A stretch of DNA of 64,000 bases, taken from contig NC_084773.1 in assembly GCF_028858725.1 (NCBI RefSeq), positions 9,538,350-9,602,349 of the forward strand, in the 5' to 3' direction. The notes below the pieces were generated by a model. It was not told where the DNA came from, made no database searches, and saw nothing but the letters and a program-made list of their open reading frames with translations. Positions 37,201 through 46,729 of the stretch are shown piece after piece. The DNA comes from Colius striatus (taxonomy: Eukaryota > Chordata > Aves > Coliiformes > Coliidae). Every line of letters starts with the position of its first letter. The stretch's first letter is position 1. Both the position numbers and the translations under genes were made by a program.

Positions 37201-40200
37201 AGAGCCATTACAGGGACAAGTCTGTTAGTACAGGTCCTGACTTTTGTAAAGAAATAAATGTGAAAGGGGGTGTCTGTACTTCTGCTATATATTTTTGCAG
37301 GTGGTCCAAGCTATCAGTCACATGCCTCCAATCTCTTTGGCAACAGAACAGAAGTTTAGATTAAAGAAGAATTTAGTAAGCAGGACCACACACAGCAATA
37401 GAAGCATCAAGAACAGAGAAGATATAAGACAGTCCCAGTTTTCCCTTAACAATCATTCTTTCTAAATGCTTTTGAACTTAAGTCGGTCACTGCTGAAGAA
37501 TTTAGAAAATACACACTTACTCTTTCATGAAGAGGGTCCCTCCATTTGTATGACTAAACCCTTCCAATTCTGTGTCTACACTCCTATCTACAATGACAAA
37601 CTTTTTTTACTTAAAAGTGAGGCTAAGATGTTCTTTACTTGCAAAGTGTTCTGAAACATCTGCCCGTGCCTCATCTGGATGGTCTTACACATTCAATTAA
37701 TACAAAACTAAAAAGAATTATCATACCTTACTGCAATACAGACAAATACAACTTAATATTTAACCTTACTTGCAACTTTTCTGTGTAGTAATATGAAGAT
37801 ATTTGTATAAGTATTGAATAATAAAACATTAATATATATTGTCAAATTCTATCTTTTTTAGTCCAACACCAGATGACTACAGAGTGAAGAGAAGCACTTA
37901 CCTGAATTAGAATCTGGAAAAGACAAATAGCAAATATTGGTTTTCTAAAGGATGGGGAAAAGAAAGGAGAGACGTTTTATTTCCTGAAATTACTAAAGTA
38001 AAACCAAATTATATACTTATATATCAAGAATGACTTACCTCCTTATCTGTGAGTTTTGAATGTGGAGGATATATTACCTACAGGAAAAAAGTATTATTTT
38101 ATTTGAAAATAAATTGGGTATAAGCAGTAAGCTTCTATTAAATATTTTTATGATGCTACCCTTAAATACCTGCCTAGACTTAGGCTATTTTCAATGGTAA
38201 GCTATTAATACTATGTTCTTATTTTTCATATGCTTTTAAGCTAACTTGATCATCCATCTTTAAGATCTATTTTGGATGCCAGCTGGAGACCATACAGATA
38301 TGTTAAAAAATTCAGAGTACTTGAGATTTTTGGTGCAACAGATCTCAAAAGACAGCAAGTCTACACCCTTTAGATTTAACTTGTACAGACGAAATGGAGT
38401 AGATGATTGCATAGAAAGACGACATCACGTTATTGTCTGAAACCTGTTGCAATGGATAGTTAGGTGGTAATAATCAAAACGAAATCACAAGACACCTTCC
38501 ATATTAATACTAACTCTTGGAGGATGAACACTGGCCCCAAATGAGAACTGAAATCTGTGAAAGCTCCCCTGGCCACGAAGTCTCAAACTGATTTCTTTTT
38601 CCCCTCAGACTTCTATTCAATGACGACCAGCCCTACAACATACTACCAACATAACTAAAGCTAAAAGTAGACATGTGAGTGGAACTGCACAAACCTATCA
38701 TCATCTTTTGAAAATCTCTTAACATTTTCCTACACTATCTTATGCAAAGAAATACACTCAATTGTTATTCTTTCAGCAGCTGAATGATCACCATGTAGTC
38801 AGATGAGGAGTACAGGGCAGACTTGAGTGTATCTTCCCAGAACTCCAAATGAGACTAACAGCTAATTACTCTTCCTGCAGCAACAGCTGAAAACACTTCA
38901 GGCTTTAGTTAAGCAGACGTTTTAAGCTTCATTTTATTCATCCATTCAACTAAAAATAATGTGACTCTTAACAGAACTGTTTGCAGACAGGAAAGAGTGC
39001 TTCCCACAGCCATTGAGGACATTACCTACTTAAGTCATAGGTTACAAAGAAATGCTTGTCTTTCTTGGTAACAACACCTTGTAACATCAAGCAAACATAC
39101 CTCAGAAAATTGGCATAGTATGCTGGGGTTTTATTTGCTTTTCTCTTGCAGACAACAATGCATAGCAATAATTTGTTTTAAGCATTGTAGCAGCTAGCTT
39201 GGTTGAATTTTAGGCAGATCTGCCACACATTTATGCTACCACCACTTAATTACAAGAAAGAAATGCAATGGCATTTTTTTTCCTGCACACCGTTTGCTTA
39301 ACACTCATACGGCAAACACGGTGAAACAGAATGTGAAACTGATCCAAATGATAGTTCTTCTTTACAGTTTATTTTTCAGCCCAAACAGTTCCCTAATGCA
39401 GTTCCATATGCAATTTCATAGTTGTTTGCCTGTTGCATAAAATAGCAAAGAGCTGCAGGGGGTTAAAATCTGCAGTTTGTGGCAGCGTCACTAAACGCAT
39501 TGTCACCGTTTGACATTCACTTAATGATGCAAAGAAAACGCTTCAGACACTTAAGAGAATTTATTTACATAACTCAGCCATCAGGAGAAAATTATGAGGA
39601 ATTATTGCATTTACATTATTATTACACTCTTTAAATATCTTTTAACATCTAGACGTCATGGAAATAAGTGCTATTCGTATATAAAGCAATCTGACGATGT
39701 ACTTAATAGATCTTGGCGCGAGATGAAACCCATTCACACTGACACTGACATGACAATCAGCATAATGAAAACAGTTCCTTGAAAATTTAAACTCACCTCA
39801 CGCTCCGTGACAGCTGTCTCTAGCAAAGGCTTTCCCACAAAACACTCCCTCCCGCAGCTCTCTCAGACCCCGCTGCGGCTAGCTCCCTCCCCTCAGCCGC
39901 CTTTCGGGATTTTGCACAATCTCACTTCTCTCACCACACTGCCGGTTTCCCCCGCTGCTGTGCAACACCAGCCCCAGAGGAAGCTCCCGATTCCGGCGGG
40001 GCCCTGCGGCGGAGCCGTCCGCCTAGCCGGCGGAGGGAGCGGAGCCCACGACTCGAGCAGGCGCGCGCGGCGCCCCGCATCCCGCCGCAGCCAGGCGGCC
40101 CTCGCCTCACGTACCTCCACGGCTTGGCCCAGCTCCAGGTCGAAGCCCACCACACACACGCAGTGCAACCAGGCCGAGAAACGGTCCCAGGGCAGCAGCG

Positions 40201-40297
40201 ACAGACACTGGTCCGGACCTTCCGGCTCAGCTAGCGCCGCCGCCGCGTCCTCCCCGGCTTCAACGACGCTGTCCGGGCCCCGCTCCCGCAGCGACAT
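22151..40297 (-). CDS. DENND6A: DENND6A, DENN domain-containing protein 6A (complete)
   Basis: Complete 590-aa protein from twenty coding exons (each listed separately), 1773 nt, all phases consistent. DENND6A is a guanine-nucleotide exchange factor for Rab14 on recycling endosomes, linked to ADAM10 delivery and N-cadherin shedding. Seen: a short acidic/Ala-rich N-terminus, then the uDENN start [19 protein letters not shown] (about 42-60); core DENN segments [20 protein letters not shown], then [20 protein letters not shown], and [20 protein letters not shown]; dDENN and C-terminal part with [20 protein letters not shown], then [19 protein letters not shown] and [17 protein letters not shown], ending LLKTGTT. 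The human protein is 608 aa, so it is near full length; the shorter N-terminus accounts for the difference. The paralogue DENND6B is less likely given the ARF4-SLMAP neighbourhood and the C-terminus. No truncation or frameshift. Confidence 0.96.
22754..22828 (-). CDS. DENND6A: DENND6A coding exon 19
   Basis: Residues 523-547, [20 protein letters not shown] then LKNKL; 75 nt, phase 0. Acceptor TTTTAG, donor CTG|GTAAGT. Confidence 0.95.
23285..23364. repeat. Cluster of palindromes and direct repeats
   Basis: Contains a perfect 16-bp palindrome tgagtaaatttactca (23292-23307), an inverted repeat of 13 bp (23288-23300 with 23332-23344) and the 13-bp direct repeat atttactactcat (23321-23333, 23352-23364). 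In DENND6A intron 18. Confidence 0.9.
24327..24429 (-). CDS. DENND6A: DENND6A coding exon 18
   Basis: Residues 488-522, [20 protein letters not shown] then [14 protein letters not shown]. Acceptor ACCAG, donor GAG|GTTAGA (non-standard at +3). Confidence 0.95.
25023..25132 (-). CDS. DENND6A: DENND6A coding exon 17
   Basis: Residues 452-488, [20 protein letters not shown] then [16 protein letters not shown]. Acceptor CCATAG, donor CAG|GTAATT. Confidence 0.95.
25222..25275 (-). CDS. DENND6A: DENND6A coding exon 16
   Basis: Residues 434-451, [18 protein letters not shown]; 54 nt, phase 0. Acceptor CCCTAG, donor AAG|GTAAGG. Confidence 0.95.
27138..27262 (-). mobile_element. CR1 LINE internal fragment (reverse-transcriptase region)
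   Basis: On the minus strand it reads through the known CR1 ORF2 sequence order: a ...ccctgggagttaacactgg segment, then caacatcttcattagtgg, then a tttgctgag stretch. Same strand as DENND6A, in intron 15. Highly diverged, no intact frame. Confidence 0.7.
27347..27436 (-). CDS. DENND6A: DENND6A coding exon 15
   Basis: Residues 404-433, [20 protein letters not shown] then [10 protein letters not shown]; 90 nt, phase 0. Acceptor TTTAAG, donor CTA|GTGAGT. Confidence 0.95.
28064..28128 (-). CDS. DENND6A: DENND6A coding exon 14
   Basis: Residues 382-403, [20 protein letters not shown] then QK. Acceptor GCTTTAG, donor AAG|GTAATA. Confidence 0.95.
28224..28289 (-). CDS. DENND6A: DENND6A coding exon 13
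   Basis: Residues 360-382, [20 protein letters not shown] then KP. Acceptor TGGCAG, donor G|GTAATA. Confidence 0.95.
29544..29638 (-). CDS. DENND6A: DENND6A coding exon 12
   Basis: Residues 328-360, [20 protein letters not shown] then [11 protein letters not shown]. Acceptor TTCTAG, donor G|GTAAAG. Confidence 0.95.
30895..30990 (-). CDS. DENND6A: DENND6A coding exon 11
   Basis: Residues 296-328, [20 protein letters not shown] then [11 protein letters not shown]. Acceptor TTGCAG, donor C|GTAAGT. Confidence 0.95.
31128..31250 (-). CDS. DENND6A: DENND6A coding exon 10
   Basis: Residues 255-296, [20 protein letters not shown] then [20 protein letters not shown]: the most conserved part of the central DENN module. 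Acceptor TTTTAG, donor G|GTAAAT. Confidence 0.95.
   Translation of the reverse strand: MFLPSILSHSDALGTSTTRRTTCRDGTVTIRVFRNGVSTC
31592..31647 (-). CDS. DENND6A: DENND6A coding exon 9
   Basis: Residues 237-255, [18 protein letters not shown] plus two bases of Arg; 56 nt. Acceptor TTTTAG, donor G|GTAAGAG. Confidence 0.94.
32270..32332 (-). CDS. DENND6A: DENND6A coding exon 8
   Basis: Residues 216-236, [20 protein letters not shown] then Q; 63 nt, phase 0. Acceptor TTCAAG, donor CAG|GTACAG. Confidence 0.93.
32605..32684 (-). CDS. DENND6A: DENND6A coding exon 7
   Basis: Residues 189-215, [20 protein letters not shown] then IMGIIIK. Acceptor is CTTAAG; a second AG 7 nt further in (TTTGTAG) would shift the frame and lose the conserved Cys. 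Donor AAG|GTAAAT. Confidence 0.9.
33110..33186. repeat. A/C-rich low-complexity tract with T-run
   Basis: A T12 run followed by irregular ccaaa-type repeats (ccaaaccaactaac..., aacccaaaccaaacccc) in DENND6A intron 6. Confidence 0.7.
33518..33623 (-). CDS. DENND6A: DENND6A coding exon 6
   Basis: Residues 154-189, [20 protein letters not shown] then [15 protein letters not shown]. Acceptor ACCAG, donor G|GTACTG. Confidence 0.95.
33988..34068 (-). CDS. DENND6A: DENND6A coding exon 5
   Basis: Residues 127-153, [20 protein letters not shown] and RGYFQK; 81 nt, phase 0. Acceptor TTGCAG, donor AAG|GTAATT. Confidence 0.95.
35057..35169 (-). CDS. DENND6A: DENND6A coding exon 4
   Basis: Residues 89-126: [20 protein letters not shown], then [14 protein letters not shown]. 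Acceptor GTGTAG at 35170-35171; an internal TTTTAG is not used, because GCLGDTQ is needed. Donor is the unusual AAG|GTTGGA. Confidence 0.93.
37902..37944 (-). CDS. DENND6A: DENND6A coding exon 3
   Basis: Residues 75-89, [14 protein letters not shown] plus one base of Gly; 43 nt. Only 94 bases of intron separate it from exon 2. Acceptor CTTTAG, donor G|GTAAGT. Confidence 0.93.
38039..38077 (-). CDS. DENND6A: DENND6A coding exon 2
   Basis: Residues 62-74, [13 protein letters not shown]; 39 nt, phase 0. Acceptor CTGTAG, donor GAG|GTAAGT. Micro-exon too short for ORF scanning. Confidence 0.93.
38078..40114 (-). other. DENND6A: DENND6A intron 1
   Basis: Two kb of AT-rich sequence rising into the CpG island at its 5' end. 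No repeat family or exon recognised. Confidence 0.8.
40115..40297 (-). CDS. DENND6A: DENND6A coding exon 1
   Basis: Residues 1-61. ATG at 40295-40297 (minus), then [17 protein letters not shown] and [19 protein letters not shown]; donor GAG|GTACGT. The frame stays open upstream in GC-rich sequence, but the human protein also begins with a MALR-like start, so this ATG is chosen. Confidence 0.92.
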
Positions 40298-40372
40298 GGC
40301 GCTGCCGCCCCGCGCCGCCCGGGCGCCGCCGCCGTGCCGGCTCGGGCCTCGGCCTCGGCCCCGCCGTTGAGA

Positions 40373-40382
40373 GTCACGTGAC
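40373..40382. promoter_or_regulatory. CLEAR/E-box motif GTCACGTGAC
   Basis: Perfect 10-bp palindrome equal to the CLEAR consensus bound by TFEB/TFE3/MITF; USF and MYC/MAX also bind the CACGTG core. Placed in the core promoter of DENND6A. Function is inferred. Confidence 0.55.
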
Positions 40383-41890
40383 CTCCGGCACACCGCCCCC
40401 TCCGCGCTCCCTCGGGGACTGGAGCCGCCTGCAGAGGAAGAGCCCAAGCGGCACCGCGGACAGGGGGCGAACAGAGCCAGCGCGTCCAACCCATTGTCAC
40501 GGGGGAGGAGGGTAGGAGCAGAGCTCCCCCGCGCGGCCCGCAAGGGAAGGGACGAGTGGCCGCGCCGTCTGGGGGCGCCCTCCCGCGGACACCCGCCTCG
40601 GCTGCGCCCGGCAGCGCTGACTCGCGGCGGGTCTGAGCTGCACACAGGCATCGGCCTGCCTGCTGCGACTCGCCTGGCGGCACAGCACCGCCCTGCATTA
40701 TCAGCGAGGCTTGGGGCCGAGCATCGTGGCCCTGGAGCGTGGAGCTGGCTGCCAGCCCAGGGAGGTTCTGCAGGCCACTTGCCCTAGGCATGTCATCCCA
40801 GTCTTCTTTTGCCGTGTGGCATATCAGTGAACAGGATCTGGGTGGGGACATGGTTATCACTAAGTAACAAATAGGCACATCTACCTGACATCCTACAGAG
40901 CACTGAGCATCATTCAGGAGTTGGACAGAAAACTTTGCCCTGCACAGAAAACGGGAATAATACCTGTGACAGCATCCAACTCTCTTCAACCCTATTTTAA
41001 GGCCTAAGCCAAAAGCTAGGCTTTTAATAATAAAAGAGCTTTCAAATACTCTCTTAGTTCAGTCCCATGTGCTATTTATGTATCAGTAAGAAACATTCTG
41101 TGGATCTGAAGGTGCTAAATAGCTACTTAAACAAAAAATACCACATACGTGCACTCTACCTGTAACTTACTATTTATTCAGGATAGACTTTTGGTTGCTG
41201 CCACCAGAACAGCTCCAACCGCTGTAGATGCAGACATGCTGGTTGCCCAAACTATGACGTGCTGTTTTTTCCTAATGGAGGTTGCAAATACTAAAACCAA
41301 GATACCAGATCTATACATATTTAATAGAAAATTTACAACTCTGGAGAAGCACTGTTTTCCAAAGAGTCATTAACAACATCTGCTTATCTACAAAACCAAA
41401 CTGCTGGAAATTAAAGTATGCTTTGATCATTGTAGTAATTTTCTAGACAAAGGAGGAACAAACATATAACTTACACAAAATTATAATACACTACATTATC
41501 ACTAACAATTCAAGATATAGCAGCTTTCAGTTGCCACAATTAGTGGCAAAGAGAATTTTAGATTTAAACACAGATACAACTGGAGTTACACAGCCTGCAA
41601 TAAGAGCAGCTGCACGAAGGCTCTTGCTGTCTAACTGCCTCAGATAATTCACCATGATGCCACGTAAGACATGCAAACTTTTCCAATGGTTAACTTTCGA
41701 GTTTTGCATAAGTTTATGTCCAAAATAAGACATAGCTAAGTGTTAGCTTCACCAGGTTAAAGTCTGATCAATGATTCTGCAACATTATATATTTTGCTGT
41801 TTCCACTTAAGACCTGAAATGGGGCCAGGCCAAAAGCTTTTATCACTTGGTTTAAGAAGAGATATCATCTCGCTGCTTCTTGTAGACCTT

Positions 41891-41962
41891 CCCTTGTTTA
41901 TATTTTGATACTTTCCCTTGTTTACATTTTCATACTTTCCCTTGTTTACATTCTTGCTATCA
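41891..41962. repeat. Tandem repeat, 3 x 24 bp
   Basis: Copies begin at 41891, 41915 and 41939, each starting cccttgttta; copies 1 and 2 differ at two positions, and copy 3 diverges in its last third. Confidence 0.95.
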
Positions 41963-43289
41963 TGGGCAGAATAAAATTTCAGCTATAATAATCATGCATT
42001 CCCTTCTAGTTTTTCCTGGCTTCTATTTGTAAGTCTTCAAGTCAATAAAATATATAAATACAAGTAAAACAAGAAGAATAAAGTACTTAGTAAGGCTGAT
42101 ATTCTCTGCTCATTTTGTTAAACAAACAGTAACAATAATTTCATTCCACTTGATGCTTCTCAGAAATAATCTTTAGGCAGGGGAAAGCTTAGAGAATAGA
42201 AACACTATCTTTTAAATACTGAAAAAGAGGATTGTCACCTACTGGAGATATACATTTACCACAGAAATATTTGCTTAGGAAGAGTTTCACCTCACATTAC
42301 AAACACATTTTAGCTTTCATAAAATGTGACGATCTTCCTGGCTTAGAGGGACGTCAGTTGTTTGAGAAAAATTATCTAAAAAAATTCTACATGTATTGTT
42401 AATATTGTACCATTCAGAACAACTGAGGCTGACTGCTTTTTCCTTCAAGAAGCCTATTAGTGCAGGACAAAACACAGACTTCAAGAATGTTTTGCTACAA
42501 ACTGTAGTACAGTCTCATGAAATAGCAGGGCTCCACACATGGAATTTGCCCTTGCAGAGCGCTATGAACTCTGTCTTATTTTGCCAAAGGAGAGCAATTT
42601 GTTCATACAAATATCGGCAGGGTTTGGACAAGAGTATTTTCTAGAAAAAGCTTCCCCTGTGTTGTTAGTTGCTGGAATAAAAATTAGTCTAGGCCTGAGT
42701 GGGACAGCTGGCGTCTAAAGTGCCAAAGCTGTTCAGCACTTCAGCCTATCTTGCCTTTTTCCACCCTCTATCTTTACCCGAGAGCTGCTATCTCTACTGT
42801 TCCATCCTGCCTCTCTCAGCAGGATGCTTTCTATCAGGTAGCAGCAAACCTTGTGTTGGCTGCTGTCTGGCCAATTGCCATCAGCTTTAGCAGGGAGTGA
42901 CTACAGACTGTTCACATCCACTGAGTGACACCAAAGAAATGAATAAACATCTTCTGCTTGTCTCACCTTCCTCTTTCCACCCCCACCTGGTGATTTCAGT
43001 TTAAAGCAATAATTTATTTATATTTCAAAATTAGATCTTGACTATGAAATAGATTTAAAACAACAACCATAAATGTCATACTTATTTTAAAAACGTTTTT
43101 TTCTTATTTTTCACAAAGCCACTGAAAACATGAGGCACTTCAAAAAGTCAACCTCATATGAACAGAAAAGCAACTGAGAGCTGGTTACATGATGACTGTG
43201 CTGTACTGACATGATAATGCAGTGGAAATGCCAGATATACCTACTTACCTAATTTAATTAGAAATGAAGAATCATTGTATGTAAAATTA

Positions 43290-43500
43290 GTCCTATATTA
43301 GAACAATATCATATTAATAGTATACATGTTATGTTATACTTATTTATATACACCATATAAATATGCTATCAACACAAAATAAAATGCATATTATATATAT
43401 AAATAGGATATAGAGTATATTTATTAAAAATATATAATTGTATGAATATAACGTGCATATATTTAGTATATATTAAATAGTACATTCAAGATATGCTTAC
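43290..43500. repeat. AT-rich low-complexity block
   Basis: Irregular TATA/ATAT-type sequence with hardly any G or C over about 200 bases. Confidence 0.85.
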
Positions 43501-46500
43501 TATGTAGATCAAATTAATGTAATTGTCTGTTATGTTAGAAAAATACTAATTTTTATACTGGGTATGACTATCTTTTAATAAGCTTAATGCAAACTAGAAA
43601 TAGGGGCAGGAAAGGATGTGAATGATAATAAGAGAAACAAAGAATCAACCTGACAAGGGAGGATTACACCAGCTGAGTTACTTATCCTTTCAAAATTAAT
43701 GCTGAAGGATAATACATTTGTTCTTCAGACAGACAGTTAACAGATCAATGAAACTACAGAACAATGATACTGCTACAATAAAAAAGGGTAACCACCCTTC
43801 AATAAATCCTGGCTGATCATTGCAGTAAGTTTTCTAATAACCAGAGAAATAAGGTTCTGAACAAAGCTTTTCAGTAGGGTAATGTCCTACTAGAACTTTA
43901 CTTCCCTTCAGGTTTAAGGAGCTTGGTAAACTTACAAAATGGATTTTGTGTGATCACCGCCGTGGGAAGCAATGGTCAGTGGTCAGACACATGCACATCT
44001 GTATCTGTGCAGAATCTTTTACAAAGTTGTTTATATACAACGGTTTGAAGATTTTGTAGCAAAACCCATAGTTAAAAATGAAGTGGAAATCAGCTCAGCT
44101 CTTAAATGTATTACAGGCTTCATGTTAATCTGTCATATTTATTAATCCAAGACAATTTGGCTCTTTTTCAGTGTGCTCATAAAACTAGCAAACAACCTAT
44201 TAGCAAATAACTGTTGTTGTTTTCCAGTAATGAACATGATTCTGAGGACATGATCTTGTTTTCATGATACACTAACGTGAGCAGAAACACACTGAGAGAT
44301 AACACATTTGTAGACCACATCTATCATATATATATTCAGAAGTTCCTAAAACAAACAGGTATCAAAAAAGGAGTCATTGCTGTTTTGAAAGACTGCAACT
44401 ACACTATTTAGTCCCCTGATTGTCCAGCAATATGCACTATCACACACGGAACAGTGAGAATTGTATCAAGAATTTGCAACCAGAATATTTCAACAAATTG
44501 TAGAACTGACACGTCGTCACAGTCATCTTGCCTCTTCTTGTTTAACTTACCTGGTGAGACCGGTTTTCTTGAGAAAAAAAGTCTCTGCATCTCAAAAGCA
44601 ACTATAGATAAGTAAATAGTTGGTCTGACATGCTAAGCAGCTAGTGCTCACCCCAGTCCTTTAGTGGGCACACAGTGATTGCCGTGAACAACATTTTTGT
44701 AGTCTTAGTATTCAACTAGTCACAACAATAGCCCCAGGAAAATGAACTTATTGCTCTGAAATAGTTCCTTACTTTTTGACAGTTCAGTTGATTCTTAATG
44801 TACTTCGGAAGGTACTTCTGAGGCAAGTTTGTTTTGCAGAAGATACATTAGGATATGATGTTCAAACTTTGCTATGTTTCCACATAGTCCTGTGTAGCAG
44901 TAAATGCATTTATAGATTGTCACGTTTTAATAGTTGTTCCAGCTTAAAAGACTGCAACTATACACAGAACTTGTCATATTGCTGAAAATCAAGGCAAAAT
45001 TGATTTAGTAAATTGCTGATAAAGGAGTTTCAGGCATGAGAACTCAGTAGAAAACCACAACTGTCTTCTTATCTATTTATTTGGTTTTCTTTATCAGTGT
45101 GCATCTTAATTTTTACATTAGACACTATACTTTTGCTATACAGCATGCCTTACTCATCCAAACTGTAACAATCTCACTTGAATCGGGAGCTCCCATTAAG
45201 CAACCAGTTCACCACACCTCTGCACTGACAATCTTGATCTGATGTATATGATTATTTCCATATTTAGATCATCATTGCACAATTCTCAGAAACTTGGCAC
45301 TGAGTTGCCTATACAATGCTCAGTGTTTTTCTCCTCTAATCAGTTACAATTCACTTTGAATTCACAACAGGTTTCCTTCTGCAAAAGATCTTCTTTTTCA
45401 TAGTGAAGTCATTGAGACCAATAATTGCTCCTGCACTTTGACACACTCAAGTCAAAATCCAGACGTTTGGCAAGTACACACATAAACTCTACCTCTTCTG
45501 CATATCATTCTCCTGAAACAGACACCAGCTCTTCAGGCAACAAATGTGAGAGTTAAATCTCCTTTCCAATTCCCTTATCCAAGATGGCTATCGGGCGGGC
45601 TGGTTTTGCCCTCAGCTATGATGGCTATCAAAATATTGATGGACTTCCTGCCCGGAAAAAGCATGTCCGGAAAAAGTGGCATCTTGCTGCCCTTACCTAA
45701 CATGGCTGCCAAAGCTCACTGCCTCTTTCAGTTGTGTGGTAAACGTTGGTTCACTGAAATGAAGCATGAGCTTACACATCCTGCTTAATCCTGCTGAGCA
45801 CAGTACAGCATCTGAGCATTTTATACTGATCTCCTTTAATCTACCTGTTGCCTTCCACAGTTCTAAGATGGGCACTTTCTGGTAAACATCAAATACCTCA
45901 TAAAATAGGGATAAAAAATGTACTGCAACCGCTTCCTATGTTTTTAACTTACATCTAGGAGCCTGTCCTGATAAGTTTTGAAATTGTAAAAAAGATAGAG
46001 ATAACGAAACCCCTTTCAACCTCTCTGAAAGCTGGCACTCATGCAAAAAAGGCAGGCTCAAATTAACACCCTCACTGAAAAGTAGGTAGAAGTTTGTGTT
46101 ACACGAGCTACTTGACAATGCCAAGAGACATTAAAATGGCAGCTGGCATGTACCGTGGCTTTTCCCAAGGGATTGTCAAAATGGGATTCCTCCAGGGCAC
46201 AGAGAAGAGTTCAGGATATCATAATATGGTAGTGAACTGCAGGTTAAAGGACCCAGATACTCCAAAAATTTTATTTCACTCTGCTGGTCACAGAAAGACT
46301 TGAGAAAGACTCTGTACAGATGATACAGAGAAAATTACAGAGCAATTGTCCTTTCTCTCATACACTGCACTGCCTTACCTCAATAATTGCTTATTTCCCT
46401 CATATATTGCTGGCTATACTGCTTGGCCCAGATCCACTTCTCTCCTCCATGGCTGCCTGGTCTTTCTGGCTTCAGAGAACCCTCCCATATTCCTAATCCT

Positions 46501-46729
46501 AACACCTTGTCACAGGTTAATTATAGTACTGACACAACTCCAACATCTATCATATCAAACAATCTCGCCTTGTTTGCTTTATAGGAAATGATGGACTTAA
46601 AATGAATTTGAACCAGAGAGACGTGTTTAACACTAGCTTACGATATGACCTTGAAAAAGCACCAACCTTTCCTTGGCTTCTGGAGAACGGGGAAAAATGT
46701 GACCTTGGACGATGCTGCAAGACCTACTG

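Larger units (their letters stand above)
39830..40800 (-). promoter_or_regulatory. DENND6A: CpG-island promoter of DENND6A
   Basis: GC- and CpG-rich block covering exon 1 and about 500 bp upstream, no TATA box seen. A perfect GTCACGTGAC lies at 40373-40382, about 80 bp upstream of the ATG. Long open frames on both strands here are composition artefacts apart from exon 1 itself. Confidence 0.85.
40801..46700. other. Intergenic region between divergent DENND6A and SLMAP
   Basis: No gene recognised. Holds a 24-bp triplicated repeat (41891-41962), a very AT-rich block (43290-43500) and a small GC-richer patch with ATGGC and CCGGAA motifs (45575-45712). Confidence 0.6.

Noticed and set aside
39807-40989. 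Open frames of 187-252 codons at the DENND6A CpG island
   Set aside because: Composition artefacts; only residues from the ATG at 40297 to the donor at 40115 match DENND6A.
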